NCBI GenBank assembly: GCA_026388095.1
Contig: JAPLKL010000006.1
Location: 1-64,000 of the forward strand
Length of the DNA stretch: 64,000 bases
Reading direction: 5' to 3'
From: Elusimicrobiota bacterium
GTDB lineage: Bacteria; Elusimicrobiota; Elusimicrobia; UBA1565; UBA9628
Every line of letters starts with the position of its first letter. Within the stretch, counting starts at the first letter, position 1. The notes below the pieces were generated by a model. It saw only the letters and a list, made by a program, of their open reading frames with translations. It ran no database searches and was not told the origin of the DNA. The position numbers and the translations under genes were made by a program. Positions 26,197 to 35,555 of this stretch are shown piece by piece.

Positions 26197-29100
26197 CTAC
26201 TTGACCACGACGATCTTCTGGGTCTTGCTGCCGCCGGGGCCGGACATGTGCACGAGATAGACGCCGCTGGCCACCCGGTTGCCCGCGCCGTTGTTGCCGA
26301 ACCAGTCCACGGAGCCCTTGCCTGCCGGGACGTCCCCGTCGAAGAGCGTGCCCACCAGCGTGCCGTTGAGAGTGTATAGCTTGATGGTCACGCGTCCCGC
26401 GGTCTGGACCTCGTATTTGACAGTGGCCTTCTCCCCCCGAAGCGGGTTGAAGATGTTGTTGTAGGCCGTGAGTTGTGCGCCCCCATCGGACGTCAGATTG
26501 ATGGCGTTCGACAAGCCTAGAGAGACCGTGCTGCCCGTCACATTGTAGCCGAAGACTTCCAGATATATCGTCCCCACGGATGGGAAACGGCACGAGAACG
26601 TCACCGTGGATGAGCACTGCGTGAACGCCTTAGTGGTTTCGGTCGTGAGTTGCACCTGGCCTGTGATCATGCCCAACGCATTGACCATCGAGCCGGGCAC
26701 AACGTTCAAGAAGGTGAAGGTGTTGCTGCTGATCGTATCGGGAATCACATTCCTGGCTTGATCGCGCAGTTGGGCGTAAGCGAAGGAGTAGTCCTGTTTC
26801 TGTGGCCAAGTGGTCACAACAACGGAGAATTTGATGATGTCATGGTCCATCGATGCATTGACCACGCTCCCCTCCAGAGCTCCGGAGCGAGGATAGTCGA
26901 AGGTCAGAGTGTAGGGAAGCAGGGAACTGACGCCGCTCTCGAAGCCGCCGGCCACCTGCAAGAAGAACTGTCCGGCCGACTCGTTCCTGTAGTTCAAGAC
27001 CACGGTCGGCGCCGCCGAAGTGCAGTCACTCTGGTCGCAGAAGGCGAACTCTGAAGGCACCGTGACCACGGGCTTGTGCCGGAGGTCGTAGAGGGTCAGG
27101 CCGTAGCCCATGTAGTAGCCGTCGGAAGGCACGCTATGGACCGGCAGCTTCATGATGATCGAGATCTGTCCTGGCCCGGCCCCAAAGGTGTAGAAGTCCG
27201 TGTGCCCGGGCGGGGAGATCGTGCCGGTCACCACGGTGTAGGTGCTCACGTCCAAGGCGCTCTCGAAGCCCGTATGGAGCTCGTTGACTCCGCCCCCGAG
27301 CAACAGGCCGTGCGCGTTGAAGCGCGGGATGATCGAACTGTTCTGGACCGGACCGCCGCAGGCCGGGACGAGGCCCTGGCTGTCCACCCTCTTCAGGGCA
27401 TCCAGGAATTCTTCGAAGCTCTCCGGGAAGAACTGCAAGGCCTGGAAGACCAGCCCGTCCGCGCAGGCCTGGCCGACCGACGGGTTCAAGCGCGCGATCT
27501 GGTCGGCGCGGATGTCCCAAAGTGCCTGGCTGAAGAAGATGCTGTCCGCATGGATCTCTCCGTTCCAAGCCTGGTCCAAGTAACCGTTGACCGGGAGAGG
27601 ATTGCAGGCGGTGCCCGAACACAACTTCGAGCACTTTCCGTTGGCCCACGATTTTGCCGGGTTGCGGCAGTCCAGTTCGCGCAGGGGCGCCTCGGGATAG
27701 TTGTAGTAGGCGCCAATGGAGGAGTCGTCGAGGGAGGTCGCCGCGAAGTAGTCCGCCAGCCCTTCGGAGATGGCGCCGGCCTGTCCGAAGTTCTGGATCG
27801 ACCAGATTTTCTCCACTACATAGTGGGTGTATTCGTGGCGCGGGACAGTGGCGTCGTCCGTGAGCGAGTCGGACGGAGTCTGGCCCCCGATGGAGGTATC
27901 CCCAAAGTTGAGGTTGTCATAGTCCGGATTGTAGAATGGGTCGCTGACGTTGGGCCCCAGGAGCGCGATGGCGTCGACCGGATGGCTGTTGATGTCAGCG
28001 GCCCCATCCTTGTTCACCGCGTATTGCTGAATGTAGCCGGCGCCGTAGGGGGTCCCCGCCGGGATGCCGGAGTTGAAGAAATCGTGCATCAGGTTGAGGT
28101 GGTAGAACAGGCTGATCTCGCTGCGCATGCCTTCCAAGGCCGTGCCCGTGCTCCATACGAGGTCGCTCACGCCGGAGACGCCCGGGTTGGGCAGGACCAT
28201 GTAGCTGGAAAGGCTCACGTCGTAGCCGTACTGCCCCCCCGGCTGATCGTTCGACTTGAGCCGCAGGTAGTAGGAGTCGCCGGCCACGGCCGCGCCCCTG
28301 AAGGCGCCGCGGTTGCCGAAGAAGGTTCCCACGGGATTGCCGGCGGGGTCCAGCACCGCCAGCTCGTCGTCGTCGATGACCGCGCTCGCCTCGTTGATGG
28401 CCCCGCCCACGGTCCCGACCTCGAATTTGTCGAAGATGGGAAGCACCTTGACCACCTTATGGTTGCTGGGGTGCGTGGGGTCGGAGTCCGTGACGGTGAC
28501 TGTGGATATCAGGGTGACGCTGCCGGGATAGGGGTGCGGCGACGAGACCGGGGTGCTCCCGGTGTACCAGAGGCCACCGCCGTTGTCATAGTGGACGCTG
28601 GGACCCCGGAAATTAGAGACGTTGACGTAGGGCCCCTGCAGCTGGGTGAACATCGCGCCCTGCTTGGTGCTGCAGTAGTGGCCGTCGCCGTAACCGCCGG
28701 TGGCCGGGTCGTCGTAATAGGTCTCGGCCGAGGTGCTGGCGTCGACCACGTAGACGTACTGGTGGCGGAAAGGCCGGACCTGCAGAGCGCCGCGGAGAGG
28801 GTCCACGTCGTAGACCTGGCCGGAGACAGTCCCCGTGCTCAGGCATCCCAGGGTAAAGAAGCGCAGGTCGTTGTAGCGAAAAAGCACCGCGCCGCTATGC
28901 GCGTCGATGTAGTAGCGCCAGAGCGCGGACTTGTCGCGCGCGGTGAACTTCCAGGCCAGACGCGCCTGGCCCGAGTTCTCGTCCGGGAAGACCACCAAAG
29001 CGGCGCGGCTGGAAGGGGCCACCCCCGCGTCCCGGCGCACCGCGGCCGCGGCTTGCGCGGCCGTCAAGGTCGGGACGATGTCCACGGCCAAGTCCGGCTC

Positions 29101-29619
29101 GAAGCGCGAGTGCACGCCGGTCACCGCGCCGCGCGCGTCGAGATGGACCTTGACCCGGGCGAACTCCACGGGCAGGCCCCGATAGGTCTGGCGGTAGAGG
29201 ACATGGTGCTGCCCGCCGCCCGAGACGACCCGCTCCACGGCCAAGGCCGCCGGGTCGACGCCGAGCATCCCGCGCTGTTCCGCCAGGAACGCGGCCGCCG
29301 CCTCTTGAGGCCGTCCCGGATGGGGCCCCGAGGCGCCTTCCACCAGGGCGGAGGGCATGCCGGTGCGTCCGTCGAACCGGATCTTCCAGCGGCCGCCGTG
29401 GGCTTGGTTGAAGGAGTCGAAGGCGCTGCGGGACCGGACGGAAGGGTCCCGCCGCCGGGGCCGGGAGAACTGGTCGAGTCCGAAGCGCTTGGCGTCCGCG
29501 CGGGCGACGGCGGAGCCCCGGACGGCGTAGGCTTGGCGCGGGACCAGGCCGGCCGTCGCCAACAGGGCGGCGCCCGCAAAGGTCCGGATGGCGTGCCTTA
29601 GGTGCTGACCGCGCCGCAT
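26197..29619 (-). CDS. secreted M4/M36-type zinc metalloprotease with FlgD-like C-terminal domain
   Basis: 1140 residues. A signal peptide (AGAALLATAGLVPRQAYA) is followed by an FTP/PepSY-like propeptide (residues about 60-260; HHVLYRQTYRGLPVEFARV) and a catalytic domain with HEYTH at 595-599 and the third zinc ligand E619 in ISEGLADYF. That pattern fits thermolysin/fungalysin proteases. Pre-peptidase-like beta domains follow. The last ~90 residues (NIFNPLRGEKATVKYEV, DWFGNNGAGNRVASGVYLV) form an FlgD-type Ig domain often seen at ends of exported proteins. Likely a secreted protein-degrading enzyme. Its stop lies 3 bases from the ileS stop. Confidence 0.88.
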   Translation of the reverse strand: MRRGQHLRHAIRTFAGAALLATAGLVPRQAYAVRGSAVARADAKRFGLDQFSRPRRRDPSVRSRSAFDSFNQAHGGRWKIRFDGRTGMPSALVEGASGPHPGRPQEAAAAFLAEQRGMLGVDPAALAVERVVSGGGQHHVLYRQTYRGLPVEFARVKVHLDARGAVTGVHSRFEPDLAVDIVPTLTAAQAAAAVRRDAGVAPSSRAALVVFPDENSGQARLAWKFTARDKSALWRYYIDAHSGAVLFRYNDLRFFTLGCLSTGTVSGQVYDVDPLRGALQVRPFRHQYVYVVDASTSAETYYDDPATGGYGDGHYCSTKQGAMFTQLQGPYVNVSNFRGPSVHYDNGGGLWYTGSTPVSSPHPYPGSVTLISTVTVTDSDPTHPSNHKVVKVLPIFDKFEVGTVGGAINEASAVIDDDELAVLDPAGNPVGTFFGNRGAFRGAAVAGDSYYLRLKSNDQPGGQYGYDVSLSSYMVLPNPGVSGVSDLVWSTGTALEGMRSEISLFYHLNLMHDFFNSGIPAGTPYGAGYIQQYAVNKDGAADINSHPVDAIALLGPNVSDPFYNPDYDNLNFGDTSIGGQTPSDSLTDDATVPRHEYTHYVVEKIWSIQNFGQAGAISEGLADYFAATSLDDSSIGAYYNYPEAPLRELDCRNPAKSWANGKCSKLCSGTACNPLPVNGYLDQAWNGEIHADSIFFSQALWDIRADQIARLNPSVGQACADGLVFQALQFFPESFEEFLDALKRVDSQGLVPACGGPVQNSSIIPRFNAHGLLLGGGVNELHTGFESALDVSTYTVVTGTISPPGHTDFYTFGAGPGQISIIMKLPVHSVPSDGYYMGYGLTLYDLRHKPVVTVPSEFAFCDQSDCTSAAPTVVLNYRNESAGQFFLQVAGGFESGVSSLLPYTLTFDYPRSGALEGSVVNASMDHDIIKFSVVVTTWPQKQDYSFAYAQLRDQARNVIPDTISSNTFTFLNVVPGSMVNALGMITGQVQLTTETTKAFTQCSSTVTFSCRFPSVGTIYLEVFGYNVTGSTVSLGLSNAINLTSDGGAQLTAYNNIFNPLRGEKATVKYEVQTAGRVTIKLYTLNGTLVGTLFDGDVPAGKGSVDWFGNNGAGNRVASGVYLVHMSGPGGSKTQKIVVVK

Positions 29620-29678
29620 GACGTCACTAGGTTAGGACAATCCGTTTACAGAAATGTTACGTTCCCGGAAGGAAGACA

Positions 29679-29769
29679 CGGAGAGGGAGGGATTCGAACC
29701 CTCGGTACCAGGATTACCCAGTACAACGGTTTAGCAAACCGTCGGTTTCAGCCGCTCACCCACCTCTCC
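29679..29769 (-). tRNA. tRNA-Ser (anticodon GCT)
   Basis: 91 bases, with the long variable arm of serine tRNAs. Acceptor GGAGAGG/CCTCTCC, anticodon stem ACGGT/ACCGT around TTGCTAA, T-arm GAGGG-TTCGAAT-CCCTC, discriminator G. The 3' CCA is not encoded, unlike the tRNA-Ile at 22925. It lies 17 bases after the phosphatase gene on the same strand. Confidence 0.95.
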
Positions 29770-29786
29770 AAGATCGGGGCGACGCC

Positions 29787-31739
29787 TTATTCTCCTATTT
29801 TTGTCGGCCTTCCGCAACCCGGCCCCAGGTAGCGCAGGGCCAGCAGCGTGATGTCGTCGGCGTGATCGCCCTGGGAGAACCGGTCCACGTCCTTGAGCAG
29901 GCCGAGCACCATGTCCTTGGGCGGGAGCTCACGCGCCTGCTTCAGGTACTCGAGCATCCGCTCTTCGCCGAAGAACGAGCCGTCCGGTGCCATGCCCTCG
30001 GTCACGCCGTCGGTGTAGAGGAACAGGCCGTCGCCCGGCCTCAGAGTCAGCGTCGCCTCCTCGTAAGCCGCCCCGGGGCGGACCCCGACGGCCGTCCCGT
30101 GGCCGCCCTCCAGGAAAGACATCTCCTCGCCTCGGCGCAGGAGCAGAGGGGGGTTGTGCCCGCCGTTGGAGTAGCGCAGCATCCCGGTCTTGATGTCCAG
30201 GACGGCGAAGAAGGTCGTCACGAACATCATCTGATCGTTGCCCTCGCTGAGATTGTCGTTGACCCGGGCCAGGATGGCCGCCGGCGAGAGCGTGGCGCCG
30301 GCCACGCTCTTGAGCAAGGTCTTGGTGATGGCCAGGAACAAGGAGGCAGGCACGCCCTTGCCGGACACGTCGCCGATGGTGAAGCAGAACTGCCCGCCCT
30401 CCATCAAGTAGAAGTCATAGAGGTCGCCGCCGACCTCGCGCGCCGGGTCCAGGACCGCGTGCATCTCGATCTCCGGGAAGTCCGGCAGCGGGGGGAATAT
30501 CTTGGGCAGCGTGCTCATCTGGATGTCGCGGGCGATGGAGAGCTCGCTCTCGATGCGCTGCTTGGCCGCGGTGGTCTCGGTGAGCTTGCGGATGTAGTCC
30601 TTGAGGGAGTCGCGCATCCTGCGGAAGGAGTCCGTCAACTGGCCCACCTCGTCCCGGGATAGCGCCTGGGGCAAGTCCACGTCGAGGTTGCCCCCGGCCA
30701 TGGCCTCAGTGGCCCGCGCCATGGCCGTGAGCGGCTGCGTCACCGAGCGGCACTCCGAGGCCACGAACAGCACGAGGATGAGCAGCGCGCCTGTGCCCAC
30801 CAGGACGGTGATCCAGCTCAGCCGCCGCAGGTCGGAGAGCAACTCCCGGTCAGGGAACACCACCCCCAGCGACCAGCCCGCGATGCCGATGGGCGCGAAG
30901 AACATATGGGCGGGCTCGTCGGTGCCGACGCGCCGGTAGGGCCTGAAGCCCATCTCGCCGCCGATCATCCTCCTGCCGATCTCCCGCAGGACCGGGTCGC
31001 CGCGGCCCTCGGCCAGGCTGAAGATGGTCTCGTTCATGATGAGCTGCTTGCGGTGGTGGGTGACGAAGGTGCCGTTCTGGGATATCAGGAAGGCGTCGCC
31101 CGTCCGGAGCACCTTGATGGAGGAGACCAGCTTCGTCAGCCAGTCCAAGGAGATGTCCACCCCCACGACGCCGACGAAGCGGCGCTCCCCTGCGACCCGG
31201 CGGTAGAAGGGCACGGAGTAGCTCGTCATCAGGATGTCGCCGCCGCCCACGTCGAAATAGGGCTCGCTCCAGGCCGGGCGCCCCAGCTCCTTGGGGATCT
31301 GGAAGAAGTCCTCGTAGAAGTATTGGTAGGTGGGGCTGCCCAGCACCGCGTACCTGAGCTTCCCGTTCATCCGGTGGTAGGCGGGGCAAAAGTAGAGGTG
31401 CTTTTGGTCGAAGGCATGCGGCGCGAAGGCGATCCAGAACCCATAGATGTCGGGGTTGGTCTGGGCCGCCTGCTTGAGCAGGCGCTGCATCGTCTCCTGA
31501 CCGACAGGGGCGTCGTCCAGATAATCGGCCAGGCCCTCCGGGACCTTCTGGATCGGCCCCAGGATGGAGCGCACCTGATGGACCGTGCTCATGGTCAGCT
31601 GCCGGGCGTATCGCTCCGTGTCCTGCAGCATCAGCCGGCTCGTGAACCGGTAGAAGAAGCCGAAGACCACCGCAAAGACGACGGTGCTCGTGGCGCAGAC
31701 GAGCACGATGAGCTTAAAGGCGATCGACTTATCGCGCAT
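29787..31739 (-). CDS. RsbU/SpoIIE-type PP2C phosphatase with dCache sensor and HAMP
   Basis: 650 residues. Membrane helix about 8-30, periplasmic double-Cache-like sensor about 35-285 (PDIYGFWIAFAPH, SYSVPFYRR, VVGVDISLDWL), second helix about 292-312, HAMP region and coiled coil to about 400, then a PP2C phosphatase (DPAREVGGDLYDFYL, FTIGDVSGKGVPASLFLA, DGLFLYTDGVTEGM, DHADDITLLALRY) with the metal-binding aspartates in place. Such enzymes dephosphorylate a STAS anti-anti-sigma protein. The matching STAS and kinase genes are at the head of this operon. The start overlaps the binding-protein gene by 11 bases. Confidence 0.92.
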   Translation of the reverse strand: MRDKSIAFKLIVLVCATSTVVFAVVFGFFYRFTSRLMLQDTERYARQLTMSTVHQVRSILGPIQKVPEGLADYLDDAPVGQETMQRLLKQAAQTNPDIYGFWIAFAPHAFDQKHLYFCPAYHRMNGKLRYAVLGSPTYQYFYEDFFQIPKELGRPAWSEPYFDVGGGDILMTSYSVPFYRRVAGERRFVGVVGVDISLDWLTKLVSSIKVLRTGDAFLISQNGTFVTHHRKQLIMNETIFSLAEGRGDPVLREIGRRMIGGEMGFRPYRRVGTDEPAHMFFAPIGIAGWSLGVVFPDRELLSDLRRLSWITVLVGTGALLILVLFVASECRSVTQPLTAMARATEAMAGGNLDVDLPQALSRDEVGQLTDSFRRMRDSLKDYIRKLTETTAAKQRIESELSIARDIQMSTLPKIFPPLPDFPEIEMHAVLDPAREVGGDLYDFYLMEGGQFCFTIGDVSGKGVPASLFLAITKTLLKSVAGATLSPAAILARVNDNLSEGNDQMMFVTTFFAVLDIKTGMLRYSNGGHNPPLLLRRGEEMSFLEGGHGTAVGVRPGAAYEEATLTLRPGDGLFLYTDGVTEGMAPDGSFFGEERMLEYLKQARELPPKDMVLGLLKDVDRFSQGDHADDITLLALRYLGPGCGRPTKIGE

Positions 31740-32697
31740 CGCGCTCCGCGCAGGGCGCTAAGAAGGAATCGAATGCGGGCGCCGCCTGGATCAGGCCTCC
31801 GTCCACGAGCACCTGGGCGGTCCGGGCGTAGTCCTCCGGCTTGAGCCGGCCGGTCAGGACGCGGCTGCTGCGGTCCTGGAAGAGTTCGCGCATCTGATCG
31901 AGCATCCAGCGCTGGTGGATCAGGTCGGCCGGGATGTGCGCCGCGCGCATGCGCTGCAGGACGACCTCCAAGGCCTCATCCTGATGGGAGAAGGCGTAGT
32001 CCCAGCCTTCCAGGCTGGCCATGGCGAAGGCGCAGGCGCGCGCCGGGTCCTTGCGGTAGGTCGCCTCCAGGGCGTAGATTCCGTCCTCGGGGGAATTCAG
32101 GCCGTACTCGTCGAACCGGAAGACGCTCAGCTCCCGGGGCTCGAGGCCGGAATTGAGCATGGTGTGGTACTCATTGTAGATCATGGCCGAAGCCAGGTCC
32201 ACGCCTCCACGCAGGAACAGGTTCACGGAATGGGACTGCCGGACCTCCCGCACGCTGACCCCGTACTTCTTGAAGAAAGCCCGGGGCAGAATCTGGAAGC
32301 TCTCCCAGAGGCCGACCTTCTTGCCCTTCATGTCCGCCGGCTTGCCGATGCCCGAGGACTTCATGGCGACCAGGACCAGCGCGGAGTATTGGCTGGTCTG
32401 CGCCAGATTGACCAGCCGCACCCCGTGCGCCCGCAGGCGGATGGCCTCCGAAAGCCAGAGCGTGCCGAAATCCGCCTTCCTCTCGCGCAGCAGTGCGTCG
32501 GCGGGCATGTCCGGGCCCCCTTGGAGGATGGTCACGTCCAATCCGCGCTTCCGGTAGAAGCCCTTGGCCTCGGCCATGTAGTAGCCCGCGAACTGAGCCT
32601 GCGGGCTCCACAAGGGCGCATAGACCATCGGGCGCGGCGTTGGCGCGGCGCTAGCGCAGCCGGACCACAGCGCCAGCGCCAGGCCGATGGTCGTCAT
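31729..32697 (-). CDS. NMT1/SsuA-type periplasmic solute-binding protein
   Basis: 322 residues. The signal peptide ends near SGCASA, and a lipoprotein cleavage before Cys14 is possible though the -3 residue is Trp. The mature part follows the NMT1/THI5-like plan (WSPQAQFAGYYMAEAKGFYRK near its start, GGPDMPADALL, ADMKGKKVGLWE). Relatives bind thiamine precursors, taurine or other small organics for ABC importers, but no permease or ATPase is present here. It sits between a HATPase gene and the Cache-domain phosphatase with overlapping ends, so it may present ligand to that sensor. The link is inferred from gene order. Confidence 0.85.
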   Translation of the reverse strand: MTTIGLALALWSGCASAAPTPRPMVYAPLWSPQAQFAGYYMAEAKGFYRKRGLDVTILQGGPDMPADALLRERKADFGTLWLSEAIRLRAHGVRLVNLAQTSQYSALVLVAMKSSGIGKPADMKGKKVGLWESFQILPRAFFKKYGVSVREVRQSHSVNLFLRGGVDLASAMIYNEYHTMLNSGLEPRELSVFRFDEYGLNSPEDGIYALEATYRKDPARACAFAMASLEGWDYAFSHQDEALEVVLQRMRAAHIPADLIHQRWMLDQMRELFQDRSSRVLTGRLKPEDYARTAQVLVDGGLIQAAPAFDSFLAPCAERDAR

Positions 32698-33116
32698 GCC
32701 CCGGGAGTGCGCCGGAATTCGAGCCGCAGGACGTTGCGGCCGGGCCGGCGTTCGTAGCTGACGCGATCCGTGACCTTCTTTATCAGGAAGACGCCGAGAC
32801 CGCCGATGGGACGATCCTCGAGGGGGACCGTAAGATCGGGATCGGCCCGGGCGGTCATGTCGAAAGGCCTGCCGTCGTCCGCGATCTCCACGGCGAGGAT
32901 GCCGTCGTCCGCGAGACAGGAGAGTCCGATGGCGGCCGGCCCCTCTGGTCCGGCGTATTTGCAGATATTGGTGACCGCCTCCTCCACGGCCAGCTCGACG
33001 CAGCCGATCTTCTGGGGATCCAGGCCCTCGGCGCGCGCGGCGCCGGACACCACGGCGATGAATTTCGGGAGGTTTTCGAGGAGGGCCGGCGACTCAAGCC
33101 GCGCGATGCTGCGCAT
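32694..33116 (-). CDS. RsbW-like anti-sigma kinase (HATPase_c)
   Basis: 140 residues from ATG 33116 (MRSIARLES); the longer open frame upstream overlaps the STAS gene. It contains the GHKL ATP site: N-box EEAVTNICKYA, G1-like DDGRPFD, and GGLGVFLIKKVTD. This is the compact form used as serine kinase of STAS proteins and binder of sigma factors. Its likely substrates are the STAS protein 13 bases upstream and a sigma factor encoded elsewhere. Its stop overlaps the ATG of the binding-protein gene. Confidence 0.88.
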   Translation of the reverse strand: MRSIARLESPALLENLPKFIAVVSGAARAEGLDPQKIGCVELAVEEAVTNICKYAGPEGPAAIGLSCLADDGILAVEIADDGRPFDMTARADPDLTVPLEDRPIGGLGVFLIKKVTDRVSYERRPGRNVLRLEFRRTPGA

Positions 33117-33129
33117 TGGGATGGCCAGC

Positions 33130-33423
33130 CTATTGGATCGTGAGACAGACCTCCAGCCCCGCGATCTTGAAGACCTTCTTGACCTCCGGAGCCACATTGG
33201 CCATGATGAAGCGCTCCTGGCCGACCGTCTGGGCCGCGCGCAGGCAGATGCGCAAGAACGACGAGGAAACGTAGCCCACCCCGGACAGGTCGAAGGTCAC
33301 CGGAGTTTTCGCCTGGGAGACCTCCTCGTCAATCCGGGTGGCGTGCTGCTCGCAGGCCAGAGTATCCATCCGTTCGGGGAAAGTACAGACCAGACGGCCG
33401 TCGACCGTGGCGATGTTGAACAT
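33130..33423 (-). CDS. STAS-domain anti-sigma factor antagonist
   Basis: 97 residues from ATG 33423, chosen because GGAGG stands in good position before it. The fold reads FNIATVDGRLVCTFPERMD, then the conserved loop DLSGVGYVSSSFLRICL holding the serine normally phosphorylated by RsbW-type kinases. It is the first gene of the four-gene partner-switching operon and should be the phosphatase substrate. Confidence 0.9.
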   Translation of the reverse strand: MFNIATVDGRLVCTFPERMDTLACEQHATRIDEEVSQAKTPVTFDLSGVGYVSSSFLRICLRAAQTVGQERFIMANVAPEVKKVFKIAGLEVCLTIQ

Positions 33424-33455
33424 GGCGTTGCCTCCGCGTGCGTTATCGCGGTCCG

Positions 33456-33464
33456 AGTATAGCA
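33456..33464 (-). promoter_or_regulatory. extended -10 promoter of the STAS operon
   Basis: Minus strand TGC-TATACT, 32 bases before ATG 33423. Unlike many promoters here it leaves a ~25-base leader with a GGAGG ribosome site. Confidence 0.5.
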
Positions 33465-33493
33465 TATCCCTCTGGAGCGCTCCCGCGGCCCGT

Positions 33494-35530
33494 TCAACGG
33501 CGGCGCTTGGCGCCTTTCCTCGCGGGCCTGGACCCGGCGAAGAAGATCGAGAGCTCCTCCAGACTGGCCAGACGCCGGCAAGGAGGCAGGGCCTCCAGGA
33601 AGGTCTCTCCGTAGCGCTTGTGCAGGATGCGCGAATCCAGGATGACCACCGCGCCGCGGTCGCAGCCGCTGCGGATCAAGCGGCCGAATCCCTGGCGCAG
33701 CTTCATGACCGCGCGGGGGAGGCTCCAGCACTCGAAATAGGAGCGGCCGAAGGACTCGTGCCAGCGCCTGCGCGCCTCTTCCAAGGGCGAGGCGAAATTG
33801 GGGAAAGGGAGCTTGGCCAGGATCACGCAGGAGAGGGCCGCTCCGGGGACGTCCACGCCCTGCCAGAAGGTGTCCACTCCCAGCAGCACGGCGTCGCCGG
33901 CTGAGATGAAGTCGTTCAAGAGCGCCTCGTTGCCGGAGACGCCCTGGACCCACAAGGGCCGGCCCTTGATCCGGCCTTTCATGAGACCATGGACCCGGCG
34001 CAGCATCTTCCAACTCGAGAACAGGATGAAGACCCCTCCGGGGATGCTGGGGATGATATCGCGGCAGCGCCGCGCCACCGCCGCCGCGTAGGCCGTCTCG
34101 TCGGACGGGTCGGGGCCGTCATCGAGTATGAGCAGAGCAGCCTGGCTGCGGAAATCGAAAGGGGAATCCAGCGCCAGTTCCCGCGCGCCCGCCATGCCGA
34201 CCTGCGCCTTGAACTCTCCCAAGCCCCGGCCCCAGGAGAGCGTGGCGGAAGTCATCACCACCGGGACTGCCGGCCCCAGGAGCTTATCGGAGAGCGGCTG
34301 CGACACGTCGAGCGGCACGGCGCGGAGTTCGAAGCCGAAGCGGCGGGGGGCGCGGCCGGTCTGCGGCCGGTCCGGCTGGCCCAAGGGGAACCACTCCACC
34401 CAGCGCGCGGTGTCGAGCGATCCGACCCCGAGAAGCTCGCGGAGGTCCTGGCGCAAGGCCGCCGCCCGGGCCTGCAGGGCATGGGCCTCGGACTCGTCTT
34501 CAGGGTCCGGGCATCTCCGCCGGACCTCGGCCAGACCTCGTTCCAGGCCGGCCAAAGAGGGGGGCTCAGATGCCTCTTCCGAGGAGCCCTCCAGCAGCCT
34601 GCCCCCGGGCTCCGCTACGCGTTCCGAGAAGCCGTGCCGGAAGGCGACCGCCCTGAGGAACTGCGGCCCCTCCTCGGCGCAGAGCCCGGCGCAGCGCAGC
34701 GCCTCGGCCCAGGACCCGTCGGCATCTCCGCCTTGGGCCGCGCTGCGGCCGGCCAAGGCCGCAGTCTCCTCGGCCAGGCGCAGGAAGCGGCCCGGGGTCA
34801 CGGCCGTGCCGAAATGACCGGCCGCGACATCCGCGAGGGTGTGCGCTTCGTCCACGACCAGGGCATCGCTCGGGGGCAGCCGTGCGGCCGAAAGCAGCAA
34901 GGAGTGGTTGATGACCAGGACCTGCGCCTTCTCGGCGCGCTCCCGGTCGCAGCGGTAGAGGCAACGGCCGCATTGTGCGGGGCGCCTGCGGCCCTGCCCC
35001 AGGCAAAGCTCCGGATCCCGGCAGATCCGGCGCCAGAGACCCTCCGGCACGAGGTTGGGCAGGCGCGTGCGCTGGCCCGTCTCCGCCGTCCTGGCCCAGG
35101 CGGACAGCTCCTGCAGAACGATTGCCGTGGAGTCCGAGAAGGATTCGGGGGACTGGACCAGCCTTTCGAGCCGGCGCACGCAGAGATAGTTGTCGGCGCC
35201 CATGAGCATGGCGTAGCTCAGGCGATGGCCCAGGCGCCTGAGGACGCGCGCGACGGTGGGCAGTTCGCGCGATAGGACCTGCTCCTGCAGCGCGCGCGTG
35301 TGAGTCGAGACCTGGAGGCGCCTGCCCCCGGACATCGCCCACAGGGCTCCGGGAAGCAGGTAGGCCAGGGACTTGCCCACGCCCGTGCCCGCCTCGACTA
35401 CGAGACCGCCGCCCCGCTCGAGAGTCTCCAGGACCGCCGCGGCCATGCGGGCCTGCTGCGGCCGGAACTCATAATCAGGATCTTCCATGGCCAGAGGTCC
35501 TTCCGGCGAGAAGAGTTCCGCGGTAGTCAT
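33494..35530 (-). CDS. dinG: DinG/XPD-family ATP-dependent helicase
   Basis: 678 residues. Walker A is EAGTGVGKS (46-54), the Walker B box is VVDEAH, and the motif VI region is QGFGRLIRSG. Cysteines C117, C176, C187, C190 and C194 lie where XPD/DinG enzymes hold a 4Fe-4S cluster, and C170 is an extra one. DinG-type helicases unwind R-loops and damaged DNA structures 5' to 3'. No exonuclease domain is fused. The gene is alone on this strand between the STAS promoter and a membrane protein. An earlier in-frame start was not seen. Confidence 0.9.
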   Translation of the reverse strand: MTTAELFSPEGPLAMEDPDYEFRPQQARMAAAVLETLERGGGLVVEAGTGVGKSLAYLLPGALWAMSGGRRLQVSTHTRALQEQVLSRELPTVARVLRRLGHRLSYAMLMGADNYLCVRRLERLVQSPESFSDSTAIVLQELSAWARTAETGQRTRLPNLVPEGLWRRICRDPELCLGQGRRRPAQCGRCLYRCDRERAEKAQVLVINHSLLLSAARLPPSDALVVDEAHTLADVAAGHFGTAVTPGRFLRLAEETAALAGRSAAQGGDADGSWAEALRCAGLCAEEGPQFLRAVAFRHGFSERVAEPGGRLLEGSSEEASEPPSLAGLERGLAEVRRRCPDPEDESEAHALQARAAALRQDLRELLGVGSLDTARWVEWFPLGQPDRPQTGRAPRRFGFELRAVPLDVSQPLSDKLLGPAVPVVMTSATLSWGRGLGEFKAQVGMAGARELALDSPFDFRSQAALLILDDGPDPSDETAYAAAVARRCRDIIPSIPGGVFILFSSWKMLRRVHGLMKGRIKGRPLWVQGVSGNEALLNDFISAGDAVLLGVDTFWQGVDVPGAALSCVILAKLPFPNFASPLEEARRRWHESFGRSYFECWSLPRAVMKLRQGFGRLIRSGCDRGAVVILDSRILHKRYGETFLEALPPCRRLASLEELSIFFAGSRPARKGAKRRR

Positions 35531-35555
35531 GAGGGGCGCAGGGTGCCAGCCGCGT

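Noticed and set aside
27076-29601. 841-residue plus-strand open frame
   Set aside because: It is exactly antisense to the metalloprotease gene, has no signal peptide or motif and is explained by the lack of stops in high-GC antisense frames.
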